Shown in pieces: positions 22,501 to 37,500 of a stretch of DNA of 64,000 nucleotides. The notes below the pieces were generated by a model. That model did no database searches, was not told the DNA's origin, and saw nothing but the letters and a program-made list of their open reading frames with translations. A program made the translations under genes and the position numbers. This DNA comes from Sipunculus nudus. Its lineage: Eukaryota > Annelida > Sipuncula > Golfingiida > Sipunculidae. The stretch's first letter is position 1, and every line of letters starts with the position of its first letter. Location: contig CM049311.1 in assembly GCA_026874595.1 (NCBI GenBank), positions 7,911,676 to 7,975,675 of the forward strand, in the 5' to 3' direction.

Positions 22501-25500
22501 GGACACAAACATTTGCATAATGAGTTCACTTATGAGTCCAGCAGCTTTTGGAAATGGTTTGATGTTCACAAGTTTTACAACCAGCACATATTGGTGATTT
22601 CTACAGAATTACATTAATAAAGAAGAGACACAATGCTGTAAATATGAAATAGGCCACGCACCTGTGGAGGATTACATCATTGATGTGCAACTAGTTCAGT
22701 ATTGATTCACCTGACCTTGAGTTCATGTTAATGTTCTGTTTGGTATTGTGTTTGGGTGCCGGTGTCTGTGACCTCTGTATGGTTAAGTCATTATTCAGCC
22801 ACAACCAAAACACTCAAAAGTATGTTGTCATGTGAACAACAAATTTGTAACCTTGGTTACTATGCATGCTTCTTATGGTACATCAGATGTGAGGAAGCCA
22901 TTTTATGCAGAGTTATCACTGTGAGGTTAATACTCAATACTCTTCCTTGTTCTCAGAAAACAATGGACCTGAGGTCTACAGATAATCCACAGGTATAAGG
23001 ACACACTAAAGAGGTCAAATTTTGGCCCAAGATCCAGATTTTCACACAGCATGAAGCATAAGAAACTGGTAGCATGTATATCATGAGTCATTACATGTAC
23101 ACCTTGTTAAGAAATTATAGCTTGTATACTTGTATGATAATTGACAAATAAGCAGTGTGAATCCCTTCACATTTTGCAAATAAATACATACCTACCTTTC
23201 CAGAATGCAGATATAGTGGGTACACCAAAGTAGTGATCAGACTATTACAGTCTGATCAAAACTGGTGACCTGCATTATTCCAATTTAATTTTAATATTAC
23301 TGTTATCTTCATAATACCTTCATCATACCTTTACTGGCCATGGACCTAATTAAAAAAAAAATACAGGATATAGCCTTTTGGTTTAGAGTTTGGACTTTGG
23401 AATAAAACTGGCACCTTATTAAAAATTCTGAAATCCCACTAAACCTCAGTGATTTTTTCTGATGAATAACATGTTAACTATGACATCTGGATTATTTCTA
23501 GTCCTGTGCATGGAAAAAATCATCTAAAAGACATAAAAATATAACTTCTCATCCTTGTATAAATGGGATGGTTACCTGGAGCCTCATTCCCAAGACAACA
23601 CCACCAACCTATCCTTTTGCAAAATATTTAAAAAATATATAAAAAAGTAAAGATCTGGTTAATCTCACATGCAATCTGTTATGACAGGATCATAAACAGC
23701 ATGTGTTTTTCCATTATCTGATCTGCCTGCTAATAAGTTCTGGTAACCATGGCAATGTAGGATAGATCTTGATATTACTGTTATAGATGCTGCTGCTATG
23801 TAAGTACTGTTAATATCAAGGTGATGACATTAATAACAGGCAGTCTTCATGGCTGGGCTAACTATAGCACTGTCAGCACCAGCACTGCCTGATACTGCTA
23901 ACTCAGAGATCAATAAGCTCCTGTAACCTGACACTGTTGGCAAGGTGTGGCAAGTTCAAACACTGTCTGTTTGGTTTAATGTGCCCTTGGTATTTTACCA
24001 TTCTAGAGGCTCACATTTAAATTTCAAAATAATCAATAATGTCAATAATTGTTTACCATATAATATAAAATATCAAATATTTAGATTTGGTCCTTGAATA
24101 TATGGGATCTCTAGTTCATTTCACCATGTGATATTCCTTCATGCCTGTATGGTGTTTTCACATAGGATCATTTTATTTTCTGACATATCATATAAAATGA
24201 TAGAATGAGTCACTTGCTTAATTTATTAAAGAAAACACAGATACACACCTTGCAATATATTAAATTGATGTGGTGAATGAAAAATAAAATTTCTCATGAC
24301 ATGTTGCCTAGAATAAAAGAATCATTTGTATAATGGTCATATGTAAAACATACAGTTGTGTCTGAATTATTGAAAATTTTTACTATGTATTTATACCATA
24401 ATTATTCTAAAATTTTGCAACTACTGCAGTAAAGTTTGTTTGTCACTGATGACATGATATGTGGCTGTAAAGACTCCAGGATTAATATATGCAAGCAAAT
24501 ATACTATAAATTTATACTTTTGTGATAACATTCAAGGCCTCTGTCATCTTATGTTGGGTAATTTCCCAAAATTCAGTTATTTTTTATACCCTGACCATAA
24601 TAAGAAAATGCAAAAGGTTATTTTAGGTAAATAACAGTTGGGTTTATGAATTAACTCACTATAATCTAAGGTGTTGAGCCTTATTTATGAATTAGTCATG
24701 CCATGAGTAATACACCTATATTACTTTGTTATATGTTTTGTATATGTCATATATAGGTGTATGCAAGTAATGTGACAACCATTTGTTTATCTCTTACTGA
24801 TACCTGGAGTTAATCATTGACCTACTCATACACTCATTATGTCCCACTGCATGAGCTCTGCAGGTTTTGATAAGATGAAATAGGACAACTAATGTTTTGT
24901 CAGATAAATATCTGATTATCACCTTTCATGTTGGGTCCAAAATGGTTTTACATTATAAGGCATACGCATGACCTATTTCAGGGATAAGCATACAAATTCG
25001 GAGGTTTAGATGGAGTCAAGAAAAAATTGAGTTCTGATGGAACCAATATGTCATATGTCTATGCACAACGGGCAAATGTGCAACCCAGCTTTTTCCAATT
25101 CTTTCATAATATATAAAGAAATAGGTTGCATCAAGCCTTAAATAAGTATATAATAATTAATTCTTTATCAACATTTCACACCCTGGAGGAAGAACAACTT
25201 TTTTCTTACAATGACAGGACATGGTGTGACCTGTTTTTGTGCTGGGTAACATAACTGTATTCCTCAGACTGAATTTTGACCGATCACAGGCTTCATTACT
25301 GAATCCTGTGTGATAAAAAAAATTCATATCTCCATATAATATGATAAATATTGCAAATTGCACAAGTTTCAAGACATATAATAAACAACATCTATGACCA
25401 GGTTTGATTTACTTCTTAATGCAATTCACAAAGTCACAGTCTAGAACAACCAATCATATTATTACAATGGTTAAAAAATATTGAAGCATTCCTTTAAATA

Positions 25501-28500
25501 TATGTCAAGTCACAAATAAGCACTTTCCTACTCCATAACTATATCATGCTTCACCTTTTTTGCAGAGCCTTTGGCTCCATTCACAAACAAAGTGGGGACT
25601 TTTACTTTTCTCAGTAAATACTTGAATATGGATTGCTTCCCCACCTTCCTCCTGTCGGTAACTTCAGTTCTTGTAGAACTACCTTTCTTTTAGGAATCAA
25701 TTTTGACACTTTTCCTCCTACATTAACTAATTTTAAGTCACAATGAAATATATTCAAGTCCTCTACATTAATTTTTGGATACATTTGGTATTCTGAAGAA
25801 TTATTATAGATTTAGCAAATATCTGTTAAAATATAAGTAGAGTTCTCAATAATACTGGTGTCATCAAGTATCAGTAGGAATACCCATACTGCATGGCATG
25901 TTTCCTTAATGAACAAGATATTGTTACATCTTCTCATAATGATCCAGGGAGTATTTATATCTTCATTTTGTCAGACGGCTCCAGCCAGTTTGTTTTACCA
26001 TGGAAGTTGCCGAATAAAAAGGTGATAATTTCCTGGTTCTTTCAGACCCTGAGCGCCCCCTATGATCGTGTTTTTCCAGCGGAAGAGTACGACAACAAAG
26101 ATGTGGAGGATAATTGTGAGTATGAAGCGACCACGATATCGATAAAAGCACGGACTGACCTCGTCAGAGCTGGTTTGATCACCAGCCTGTGAATAATTAG
26201 TTCTTATGATATTGGCTTCATTGATCCGTCTGCACTTAGAATAAATATCTGTTAAGCACCCAGCAAGCCCTTTGAGTAATGATCTTGATTTTGCTCAAAA
26301 GAATATATTTAATTTCACAGACATCCAGGCAATTACTATAGTTCTGTATTAGACTTGCTAATCTGTAGTCCATACTGCTTAGGGCAGTGGTGTTTTTGCT
26401 TCCTCATTTATCTGTTACCTCATTTTAACCCATTGAAGCTTAGCAAACTTTTCAGGCAGATATGGAATTTTTTTCCATGATAAATATTTTTTGCTTCTCT
26501 TGAGACAGTCATTTAATTTGTTTTCTCCTTAGATATGACTCTTCATTTTATTTTGAGAAAGTAAATTTGTGGCATTAAATTTAATCAATAAGTCAGTCGT
26601 GGCTTTAATATAATATTCATCTGATAATTTCACAATTGGCTGAAAAGATATTCCTAAATTATCTTCTTTATGGGTCTGTTAAATGAAACCTGTAATAACA
26701 TGTTAATTATACCTTGAAAAGAACAAAGGCATGGGATTAGTTTCATTTTGTGTTAAAAATCTGCTCCCATGAAGTAGATTACATAGTTTGTTTTAAAAAT
26801 TGTGATAAAAATTGTTTCTTGTATGATGTATTAAGTTTGAAAATTCATGCTTCAGAGTCCTTGTTGCTTGACATTTAAATCACAAATTTATACTTTATAT
26901 GCATAACAAGTTAATCTAACATAAGATAACTGCTGATATGAATAACAGCACTATGTTTTAGAAATCCTTTGTAAGATATTGTTTATGATCTTGCTGATTA
27001 ACTTTTACAGTTCTTTATATGCTCATAATGTGTTTGTTTTTCAGGTGCCCTTATGTACCTGAATGAGGCCACGCTTCTCAACAACATTAAAATGCGATAC
27101 ATGAAGGATGCTATTTATGTGAGTACTGCATTGACGCTGGAAGAGTTGCCAAGCCATAAGCAATTACCAGTTTATTTACCAAAAATCATCTAAGTTAAAA
27201 CATATCTGTAGCCTCAGCAGGCAGTTCATGTTGCAGAAACATAAACTCTGGCTCCATGAATACACTCTCCAGTGAAACAATAGAATCACTATTATTGTAT
27301 CCGCCAAAATGAAGTTTTGCGGATACTATGTTTTTGACCGGGTTCCGCCGCCGCCGCGGCCGCGTTCGTTTCCGGAGAACTCCTCTGAGACTACTGGACA
27401 GATTTTTCCGAAACTTACACAAATTATCGGGTCACATGTGAACTGGTGCCTAACCAAGTGACCTTGACCTCTGACCTTTCGTCTCTGCCCAGCGTCCGTT
27501 TGTGCGTCTGTTTCCACACATAAACCAATATATCTCGGGAACCGTTTGACCGATCCGGAAAAATTTTTTTACACAAATGTAGCCCTGGGATAGCTTTATA
27601 AAATACACAACAAAAGGTGGCGCCACCTGCAACCATGTTTGCACAGTGTCCATCTGTTCATCTGCCTGGGGTTAAAATCACTCATATCTCTGCAGTGGTT
27701 TGACTAATTCACCTAAAATTCGGCATGCGTATACATCCTAGATAGCTTTCTCGATTTTATGACAGGTGGCGCCACCTACATTCACGTTACCGCTCCACAC
27801 ATAAACCCATATATCTCGGGAACCGTTTGACCGATCCGGAAAAAATTTTAACACAAATGTAGCCCTGGGATAGCTTTATAACATACATAACAAAAGGTGG
27901 CGCCACCTGCAACCATGTTTGCACAGTGTCCATCTGTTCATCTGCCTGGGGTTAAAATCACTCATATCTCTGCAGTGGTTTGACTAATTCACCTAAAATT
28001 CGGCATGCGTATACATCCTAGATAGCTTTCTTGATTTTATGACAGGTGGCGCCACCTACATTCACGTTAACACTCCACACATAAACCCATATATCTCGGG
28101 AACCGTTTGACCGATCCAGAAAAATTTTTTTACACAAATGTAGCCCTGGGATAGCTTTATAACATACATAACAAAAGGTGGCGCCACCTGCAACCATGTT
28201 TGCACAGTGTCCATCTGTTCATCTGCCTGGGGTTAAAATCACTCATATCTCTGCAGTGGTTTGACTAATTCACCTAAAAGTTGGCATGCATATACATCCT
28301 AGATAGCTTTCTTGATTTTATGACAGGTGGCGCCACCTACATTCACATTAACGCTCCACACATAAACCCATATATCTCGGGAACCGTTTGACCGATCCGG
28401 AAAAAATTTTACACAAATGTAGCCCTGGGATAGCTTTATAACATACACAACAAAAGGTGGCGCCACCTGCAACCATGTTTGCACAGTGTCCATTTGTTAA

Positions 28501-31500
28501 TCTGCCTTTGGTTAAAATTAATCATATCTCTGCAGTGGTTTGACCAAATTACCTGAAATTCAGCATGCTTATACAACCCGCATAGCTTTCTTGATTTTAT
28601 GACAGGTGGTGCCACCTACGTTCACGTTCACGCTGTAGACATCCATGCTTATATCTCCGGACTCATTCAACCAATCAGGAAAATTTTTTTACACAAATGT
28701 AGCCCTTGGATAGCTTTATAACATGAACAAAAATGGTGGCACCACCTGCAGCCATTTTGGCACAGCGTCCATCTGTTTGTCTGCTGTGGGATAAAATTAC
28801 TCATCTCTGCAGTGGTTTGACTTTTCCACATGAAAATTTGCATGTGTATATATCTTGGATAGTTTCTCATTCAAATAACAGGTGGCGCCACCTACAATCA
28901 TGTTTATGTGGCAGAGATCCATTCTAATATTTAACACAAGTAACTCTATATCCCCTTGCCACTCAATCCATGCCTAACTTCACCCGTCCTTCTCTGATTT
29001 TGGCGGATACACGTAGTCGCTTGTCGACTACCCGTATTCTAGTTTGTATAATGGAATGTCATGTGACCTTTGAATGAACAAGACTTAAAAACATGTCTGA
29101 TTTTACAGTGCTGCATACACAAAACATGTACACCCTCACTTTTTCAAGATATTTAAGTGACCACTGGGACTTGCTAATAGCGTTAGAAGGTATCGAAAGA
29201 TGCAGAGATAATCCACTGACACCCTTGATACCCTCACAGACAGACATCTGGGCCTCCTATCAGTTTCTATCATGTAGCATGAAAAGCCAATAATTTTTTA
29301 ATGGTGTTTTGAGTCACTAACAGTGTCTTTGATTTTTACCTGGTTAGTGACAAACATGAATCCCTGTTATTGTGAATATATAAATATATATATATATATA
29401 TCCTGAAATAATTTAACAAAATTACTGATCCTTGATCTTAACATAAAAAGGCAGATTATTTTTACAGTTGTGGCAACTATTATAGTGGTACAAAAAGTAG
29501 CTCTTAGCCCTGTTAATTTATTTGGAAGCAGCATAAGTTCAGCCAGGTAATGGTAGGTGTCACTGTATGTACTGCCCCAGTGCATCAAGGAAGATGTTAT
29601 ATATATATCATGGTCAGAAACACCTGATCACCAATCAGTGAAGACAATGACATAAGTAGACCATTACTCCAACAACCACTAGCTGAGCACTGTGTTTCAC
29701 TCGGACCATCAATACTCTTGACAGTTCCTCTTTTTGTTTGGCCGTGGCCTTGAACATACAGAGATATAGCAAATGTACATATGCAGGTCTGTCATAGCTT
29801 ACCATCTTGCATGCTTCACTTGTCAGTGAAACCTGTGCATAAAGAATTTCATGGAGTGATTGGTGTATTTCACCTTTGGTTGAAACTTCTAAAAACTATG
29901 ATGCGGTTGTTAACTGGCTGAATATAAGTTGAGGTCAAAGTTATGGATATATGACAAACTAACCTAAAATGTTGCATATATATTACTAATTATTATATTT
30001 GTACAAATATATATATTTTATTATATATATCTGTTGTACACTTCATGCACACAGCCATATCTGTTTTGATAAATTGGGATATATATATAAGAACTTATAA
30101 TTATCATGTTTGAAATGCAGTGAAAAAATTTTGGCCGAAGGTCATACGGAAAAGTCACTGTATTGAACAGATTTCTCTGATCAGACATTCCACATGCATG
30201 TGAAAGGGAAATTTTTTACTAACTATCTCAAGTTGTGATGTCTTCCTCATGAACTAAATGTCAGTTTTAATATGAGTGATCACAAATGTAATATCACATG
30301 GTGCTCACCCATAACATGTCCTGTACATATATAAATACCAAGAAGGAAGTTGTACAATAAAACTTAGAATTTTGGCAAACTTGTGAAACCATTCTAGTCA
30401 TGGTACAGTGAACATTAAGCTAGAGGTGAGCTCAGTACAGAATATCTCTCGGGTATCACACGTCATCATACATGTTTGGTATGCACAATATCTACATTGA
30501 AACAATATACAGATATTCATATGTTCAGTCTGTATGGGAAAAATCTGATTGTAAATCATATTTGTGACTTAGACATTTCATTTGCCATTGTGCATTTTGA
30601 CATTGACCTGTCTCCTAAAACGAAGTATGATGTCTTGTCAGATGCAAATGATAATCCAGAGTAAATAAAGAGCAATGCAAACTGATATCTAAAGGATGAA
30701 AGTGAAACAGTAGTTTAAAGGCTTAAACTCTAAAGCAGCCTTACATGTTGCATTTGTTGTACCATGATCCATGATTTTAGCAAATCATAGGGAATTTTTG
30801 TTGAACAATTCAGAGGAAGTATAAGCATTTTGGACTTGACAACAAATTGTCATGATGTACATGTCAAAGGGAATTTATATACTTTGACAGTGTTATTGAA
30901 ACACTGTTAAAATGTGGAGTGATCATAGAAAAGCATAAAGATCATATAAAATTGCAGATATTTTTTGCCATCGTAAACAAATACAAGATGGCTGCAGACA
31001 GTTGCTGGGAATTGTGTTGTGTGTGAGGTCATCCGTCATTTTGATATGCTATGATTTCCTGCAATTGTATATGATTCTTTCAGCAAACCATAGACAAATC
31101 TTCCGAAATAACTAACATATGAGACCTGCTTCAATGAATATTCTCTGTACCAAGTATTATTTTCTTTTGAGTGAGTATAGTCTAAATGCTTTACTGCTCT
31201 GAGTGTTATTTCTCTAAACTTGGTTGATATCAAATGCATCACTGATCTGTATAAACATGTAATTTACTTAACAGTTGAGTCTCCTGATGCTTGGCTTCTC
31301 TGAAACTTAGTCCCTGTTTAATAGGGAAGGTAATTGTCCGTGGGTTCATTGTTCAACATGTCGATGTGTCACAGAGAAAGATGTTTGAAACTTTAATTGA
31401 TGCCTTATATGCCTGATAAAATATAACAATATGAGCATCATACCATACACACATTTGTATTTCTTACAGACTTATGTGGCCAACATTCTGATCGCTCTGA

Positions 31501-34500
31501 ATCCTTACAAAGAGATTCCTACTCTGTATGACCTGAATGCCATCAAGTCCTACCAAGGCAAATCCCTGGGAACAAGACCACCACATGTGTTTGCTATAGG
31601 TGTGTATGAACATTTTCATATCCAGTGCCATCTGTGATATCAACATATTTTTTCATATTCACTTAACAGTTAATGTGTTTAAAAATGCAGTATACTTTAG
31701 TATTGATGGTTGTAAGCTTGAATAACACCTAAAAAGTACATCTGCCAGCAAATGACAAAGTCCCCGGTGTTACCAGTTGGACCATATTGAAAGTCTGTGC
31801 TTCATGTGTGCAATTAGTCTCAATAAGATAATCAATTGTATCATATACTTATTATCATCCACACATATTTAGGATTTCCTGATAATCAACTAACATTAAT
31901 TACTCCCAGGAATGCCCTTGGACTTAACTGTATAAAATGTAAAAGGTTAATTACTTTTATTAGGTTGATCGAGTGTAAACAACTTTTATAAATGTGTATG
32001 GAATATTGCTTGAAGTTGCTATTCTCATTTTGATGTCACTAGTTACAATCTGCCTCTGTTACCTGTCTGGTCATTAAACAAAATTGGATCATAGCTGACA
32101 CATATATAAGATCAAAACCAATAAAGAACTTTGAGAATCAGTCTTTCCTGAATTTCGTGACTTAATTTACATCCTCGACACATATCTTTATTAATTATTT
32201 TGCTTGTAGCTGACAAGTCCTACAGAGACATGAAGACCCTGAGGGTGAGTCAGTCCATCATCGTGAGCGGTGAATCAGGAGCCGGCAAAACAGAATCCAC
32301 CAAATATATCCTGAAATATCTGACAGAGAGCTGGGGCACTCATGCTGGGCCCATTGAACAGAGGATTGTGGAATGTGAGTACAGCTCTGCCCTCTGGTGG
32401 TGTTTATCAACATCACTGCTGCACACTGGAGGTGCCCAGTGCTGCCCTTTGCAATACCTGTAAATGAAAAAATATATTTTTGAGGTCCTAACAATATCTG
32501 ACAATGTCTAACACAACTGACATATCTAAAATATATATCTTTTACATATTTTAATTAGCAACATACTTCAGGTGTTGACAGATTGTTTACATGGACTTGA
32601 ATTGATAAGAGAGGCAGGTAGGTCTGAATGTAGGGCACTTTACTTATCAGGCATTATAATAACAATATAGTGTAACAGACACAAGGATTAGATGAAAACA
32701 CAATGACGAAACAACATATAACCACTATAAATGTATAAAGTTATTAATTTCCAGGTGTTGGATGTGAACAGTTTTAAGTATTTACATTTATATGTATATA
32801 TTTCCATTAATACATATTTGATAGAATAAAGTTTTCTTGCAGTCTTCTGCCATCTGTAATCTTGCTGTGATATATATTTACAGCATGAAAATCTGACAAA
32901 TGAGAAAAAGATATCAATTACCTGCAAGTAGGAAATTAATTGAATTTGCTGACTTTTTTTATTATAGAACTATTACATATTCTACCCATTGTCGATAAAA
33001 AGACTTGGGTAATTCTGGTACAACAATGAGTCTGTTTACCTGATCAAAGCACAACACATGCAACAGAACATACATATATACATATGGACATGTACTTATT
33101 TCTACTTGACATGACAGCAAGGAACAGATATCAAGAGGTATTGGTGGCAGGTAGGGCAGGCAGGGGATTTAAAATATTCATATACATACAGGGTTAATAT
33201 GAAGTGGGTTCAGCCATGTTTCCACTTATCCTTGGTGTAGCAACAGATACATAAATATATTTTACACAAACATACAAATATCTGCCATTAAGTTTACATC
33301 AAGCCAGCCAATGCTGAACATGGGACAGATTGATTATAATAACAACACAAACTATATCATCCTTTCATCATTATATGATTATAAAATAATAACATCTTTG
33401 TTCCATTTGCACTGATGTAAAAGACATAGGAGCATGTGGTTATATGTGATGGACAATCCAGTAAAATCTGGACCTACACTGATGAAAAAAATAAGTCAGT
33501 AGAAGGATACAAGTATAGTTTTTAAGCTGATTTTGTGGATTGATCTTTCTGGATCAAGAATGCACCTGTTCGTGGTACGTTGTTCATGTAGAAAGTGTGG
33601 TTAGATGGAAACAAGGCTGATGGTTGAGATGATCAAATCCTAGTTTTATTATACTTCACCAGGTGGCCTTCTTGTCTTGATAGTATGTTCTTGAAGAAAC
33701 TTTTTAGGCATTTTTCATTATAATCAAATTTTACAAATGGGAAAAAATGAAGAAAGAGGCACCTGGTGTTGATTTTAGGAATCATAAGAATTCTAGGGTT
33801 ACAGTTGTTCATTTTAGGGGTTTAAACCATGCCAAGGGAGCCCATACAGTGTCACTAAAGATTGCACATGTAAAGACATTAGAGAGCACAGGTTAAGTTA
33901 ATACTGCATGAACCCTGGCACATCCTATAAAGTTAATAATAATTTTTTATTAAATCCACCAGAGTATCAAGATCTTTATTTTTTCCTCAGTTATTAAGGC
34001 AGACCTGTTCTCTTTGCAGGATGAAGAAAGTTTCAGTTGCACACTTTTAAAGCAAATGGCTATTATTTATCTTAATACACTCATCATCTTTACTTGTATT
34101 GCTTCTATGAGAATATACCAAAATAGAATTGAGTTTTATTTAATACAAAGTTTATTTGCACCTCCCTTTCGCTGGTTCCATCACTGTTGGGCATTAAAAG
34201 GTACATCACAAGGACATGTATACAAAAATATGTTTCTGAGATCCAAGTATCAAACTGATTTATCTATTTCAAGAATACAATGAATTTTTTTTATTTGATG
34301 AACACATATACAATAATCTTTAAATTTAATCTACCTGAATCGTGAGATGACTTTTGAATATAATATTTTAAGTACTTTTTTATCTTGGGGGTAAAACTCT
34401 TAGAAATATCTTATATTTAGATATGATTTTAACAAATCTAAGTTCATTGAATAGTCTATACAATGTTGCAGAAATCTCACAAATTTTACGCACACTGATA

Positions 34501-37500
34501 TTTATTGATCACTGGTTGTTACATTATGAATTTATCAAAATTTTGTTTATACAGCACATGTAATTGATTCATTAAGATAAAATGTAATGATTTCCTTGAT
34601 CTTAACATTGTAACTTGCAGTAAGGATGAATCAGAGTGTCTGAGAAACAGAAATAAAATATGCACATAGACGTGTATGTGAACAAGTAGGATTTCAGACC
34701 AATATCTGATCTAGAGAGTACATGCTACCATTTCTTCTCTGCAGCCAACCCCCTTCTGGAAGGTTTTGGTAATGCCAAAACAGTGCGTAACAACAACAGC
34801 AGTAGATTTGGCAAATTTGTGGAAATTCACTTTGATGCAAAGGTAATTTCTACAATTATTTGTCCCAAGAAATGTGTAGTCCTTGAATTATAATTAAGAA
34901 TATTTAAATAAATATGAGAGGAACTGTGAAAAATGTGTTTTGTAATTTTACAGAAAGTATCAAGCTTTTTAAGTCAGTGAAAAATAAGGCATTTTTTTTA
35001 ATGTCATCCTTATATTGTTTAAGGAAGTAACTGAAATCACAAACTAGCTGGAAATCATGAACAAATTATGTACATGTAATACATAATATTCCAGTGTTTC
35101 CTTTTCTGACATCTTTCTACATTGTATTAGATAGCATTCAGATGAATATTATTCAGACATTACTGTTTGAGAATTTGATTACTTGTGCCATATTTTAGAT
35201 TAATGATTTATTATGTAGAGTTTAGGTCTTAGAAAGAATAGTCAAATTTATATACATATTATGCACAAAATAAATGAAAAGATGATATTGCATATGTTAA
35301 AAGTAATTTTCATTTTCAGGTTTGATAATTTATATTATAATATTAGTGCATATATGATGAAAATTGCATTTCAAGAAAGATGTTCTTAATTCAGTTTGTA
35401 TGCAGATATTATGAATTGAATGAGACATGAAAATTTGAAATAAATTTTATTCATTACTTATGAATATTCATGGTGTAATTTGCATAAAGAACCAAGTGTG
35501 TGGTGGTTACATCTCCCATTACCTGCTTGAGAAGTCCAGGATTTGTGTCCAAGGATCAGAGGAGAGAAACTATCACATATTTTACCGCATGTGTGCTGGA
35601 GCCCCTGACAACCTCCGCAAGGCCCTCAAGCTTGGAAGTCCGGATCAGTACCATGTAAGTGTCATTCTTGGGGGGTCAAGGGTTAACAGTTAGCAGCCTT
35701 CTGGCAGTTTAACAACAACATGTCCATTCATAGTTCATAAAAATTAGAAAGAATAATTTTAAATTGATCAGGGTTTTAAACTGGATACATATAAACTTAA
35801 GAAAAGTCAGAAAAGTTAAAATTAAAAAAAATAAGGTTTGAAAAATTGGGCGAGATTGATAAGGGTTTTAAATGTTACACGTGTGTTTTGGGGTTCAAGG
35901 GTTAACAGTTAGCAGCCCAGTGAAAATTCTAGAATTTTTCAGTCCTTCCTAAATTCAGAGCTTTTAAAAACTAAAAAAAGGAAGAATTAAAGTTCAGAAT
36001 TGTATATGTCCACTCAAAATCAATATAACCTGCTCACCTTGTTTTACTAGATATCAGGTCCAGAGGCAGTAGTAAAATTGAAATTTAAACTTAAAAATTC
36101 CTTAAAGCTATAAAGGAAGAATGCTCAATTAATTGTAAGTATTTAAATGGCTGGAAATGTGATGAGAAAGACTCCCTTATTTAAGAATCCCTTACCTTGC
36201 CTTTCTATTATCATTTAGATAAAGAAAGAAAATAAATGAAATCTGGTTTGGAATCAAAATATTGGATCCTTTCACATAATCCAGTCTTAAAGATCAAGAC
36301 CTTACATTTTTAGACAAATTATCAGTTTAAGAGTTCGCAAAGGGAATTGTTTAATTCTTATTTCTTGTATAAATAGATGAATTATTTCCCTTTTTGAGCA
36401 ATATGACTTCATTTATATATATATAGCTTTTATTATTTTCTTGAGACTGTACAAATATCTGAGCAGTTTGTCATAATCAGATGCAGTGATTTAATTTTTG
36501 TCAAAGCCAGCTTTATAGAACACTATTGCATGCCAATGAAGGATATCTTTTTGTGTGCTTGTGCAGACTATTATATACTGGCCTTTTATTGGAATTAAAT
36601 ATTACCTGTTTATTGCCTGTTGTTCTGCAAGAATCATCATCAAATGTATGTCATGATTGATTTTCATTGAATTTATGTTGAAATTTCTTTAGACATATAA
36701 GAGACACACAAATATTAATCCCCATATTCAAATCCTATGTGGAACGGAGTCAATCCAGAAGTAAGTCAGCCCTCCCGCCCATTAAGTCCCACCTCCCACC
36801 AAACTGGAATGGAATAAAAATTTTGTATTTGCTTCATTTTGCAAGATATAACTTCTTATTCTTCTAACTTTACTTGGAAACACTTCCACATACCTTCATT
36901 GATACACTGTGTGAATACAGATTTGATGATGAGTTCTTGCTTTGAACCAAAATACTCTATTATGTATTATTTCCTGACCATTGCACACTTAGATAGATAA
37001 TATTAGAGATGTTTATATATACAGTGGTACCCCACAATTACCACCAGCTTGGGGACTGACCTAAGTGGTCATAATTTGGGGGTGGTCGTATTTGTGAAAC
37101 TCAAAGTGACCTTGATGGTATATTTGGGACCAAGAAAAGTGGTCGTAATTGAGGGGTTGGTTGCGATTGCTGGATGGTTGCAAGGTGGGGTTCCACTGTA
37201 TTTAAATTTTATATATCTGTGCAGTTTTCAGCACCCTTTTCTTGTGAAAAGAGAATAGTATATAACATGTATTTGGAAGTTCTACCTTGCAAACACAATT
37301 ATCTTCAATTGTTCTTCATAAATGTTTAGAATGTTCTTGTTCAATATCCAAACAGATCCTGTTGAAATCTCCATTAAAACCTGAAATTAGGTCTCTGTGA
37401 CCTATATTATGCAAGCTATGCTTCAGCATCATAATTTTATGCAGTTTGAAAATTAAATTCTTCTAAATGTATTCTTCATTTGATCTCAAAATTGAAATAA

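Larger units (their letters stand above)
27119..31469 (+). other. MYO6: MYO6 intron 3
   Basis: A 4.35-kb intron, of which 27296-29043 is a Helentron-like element in the same orientation as the gene. The remainder is AT-rich with a TA microsatellite near 29375-29400. No other gene seen. Confidence 0.8.
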
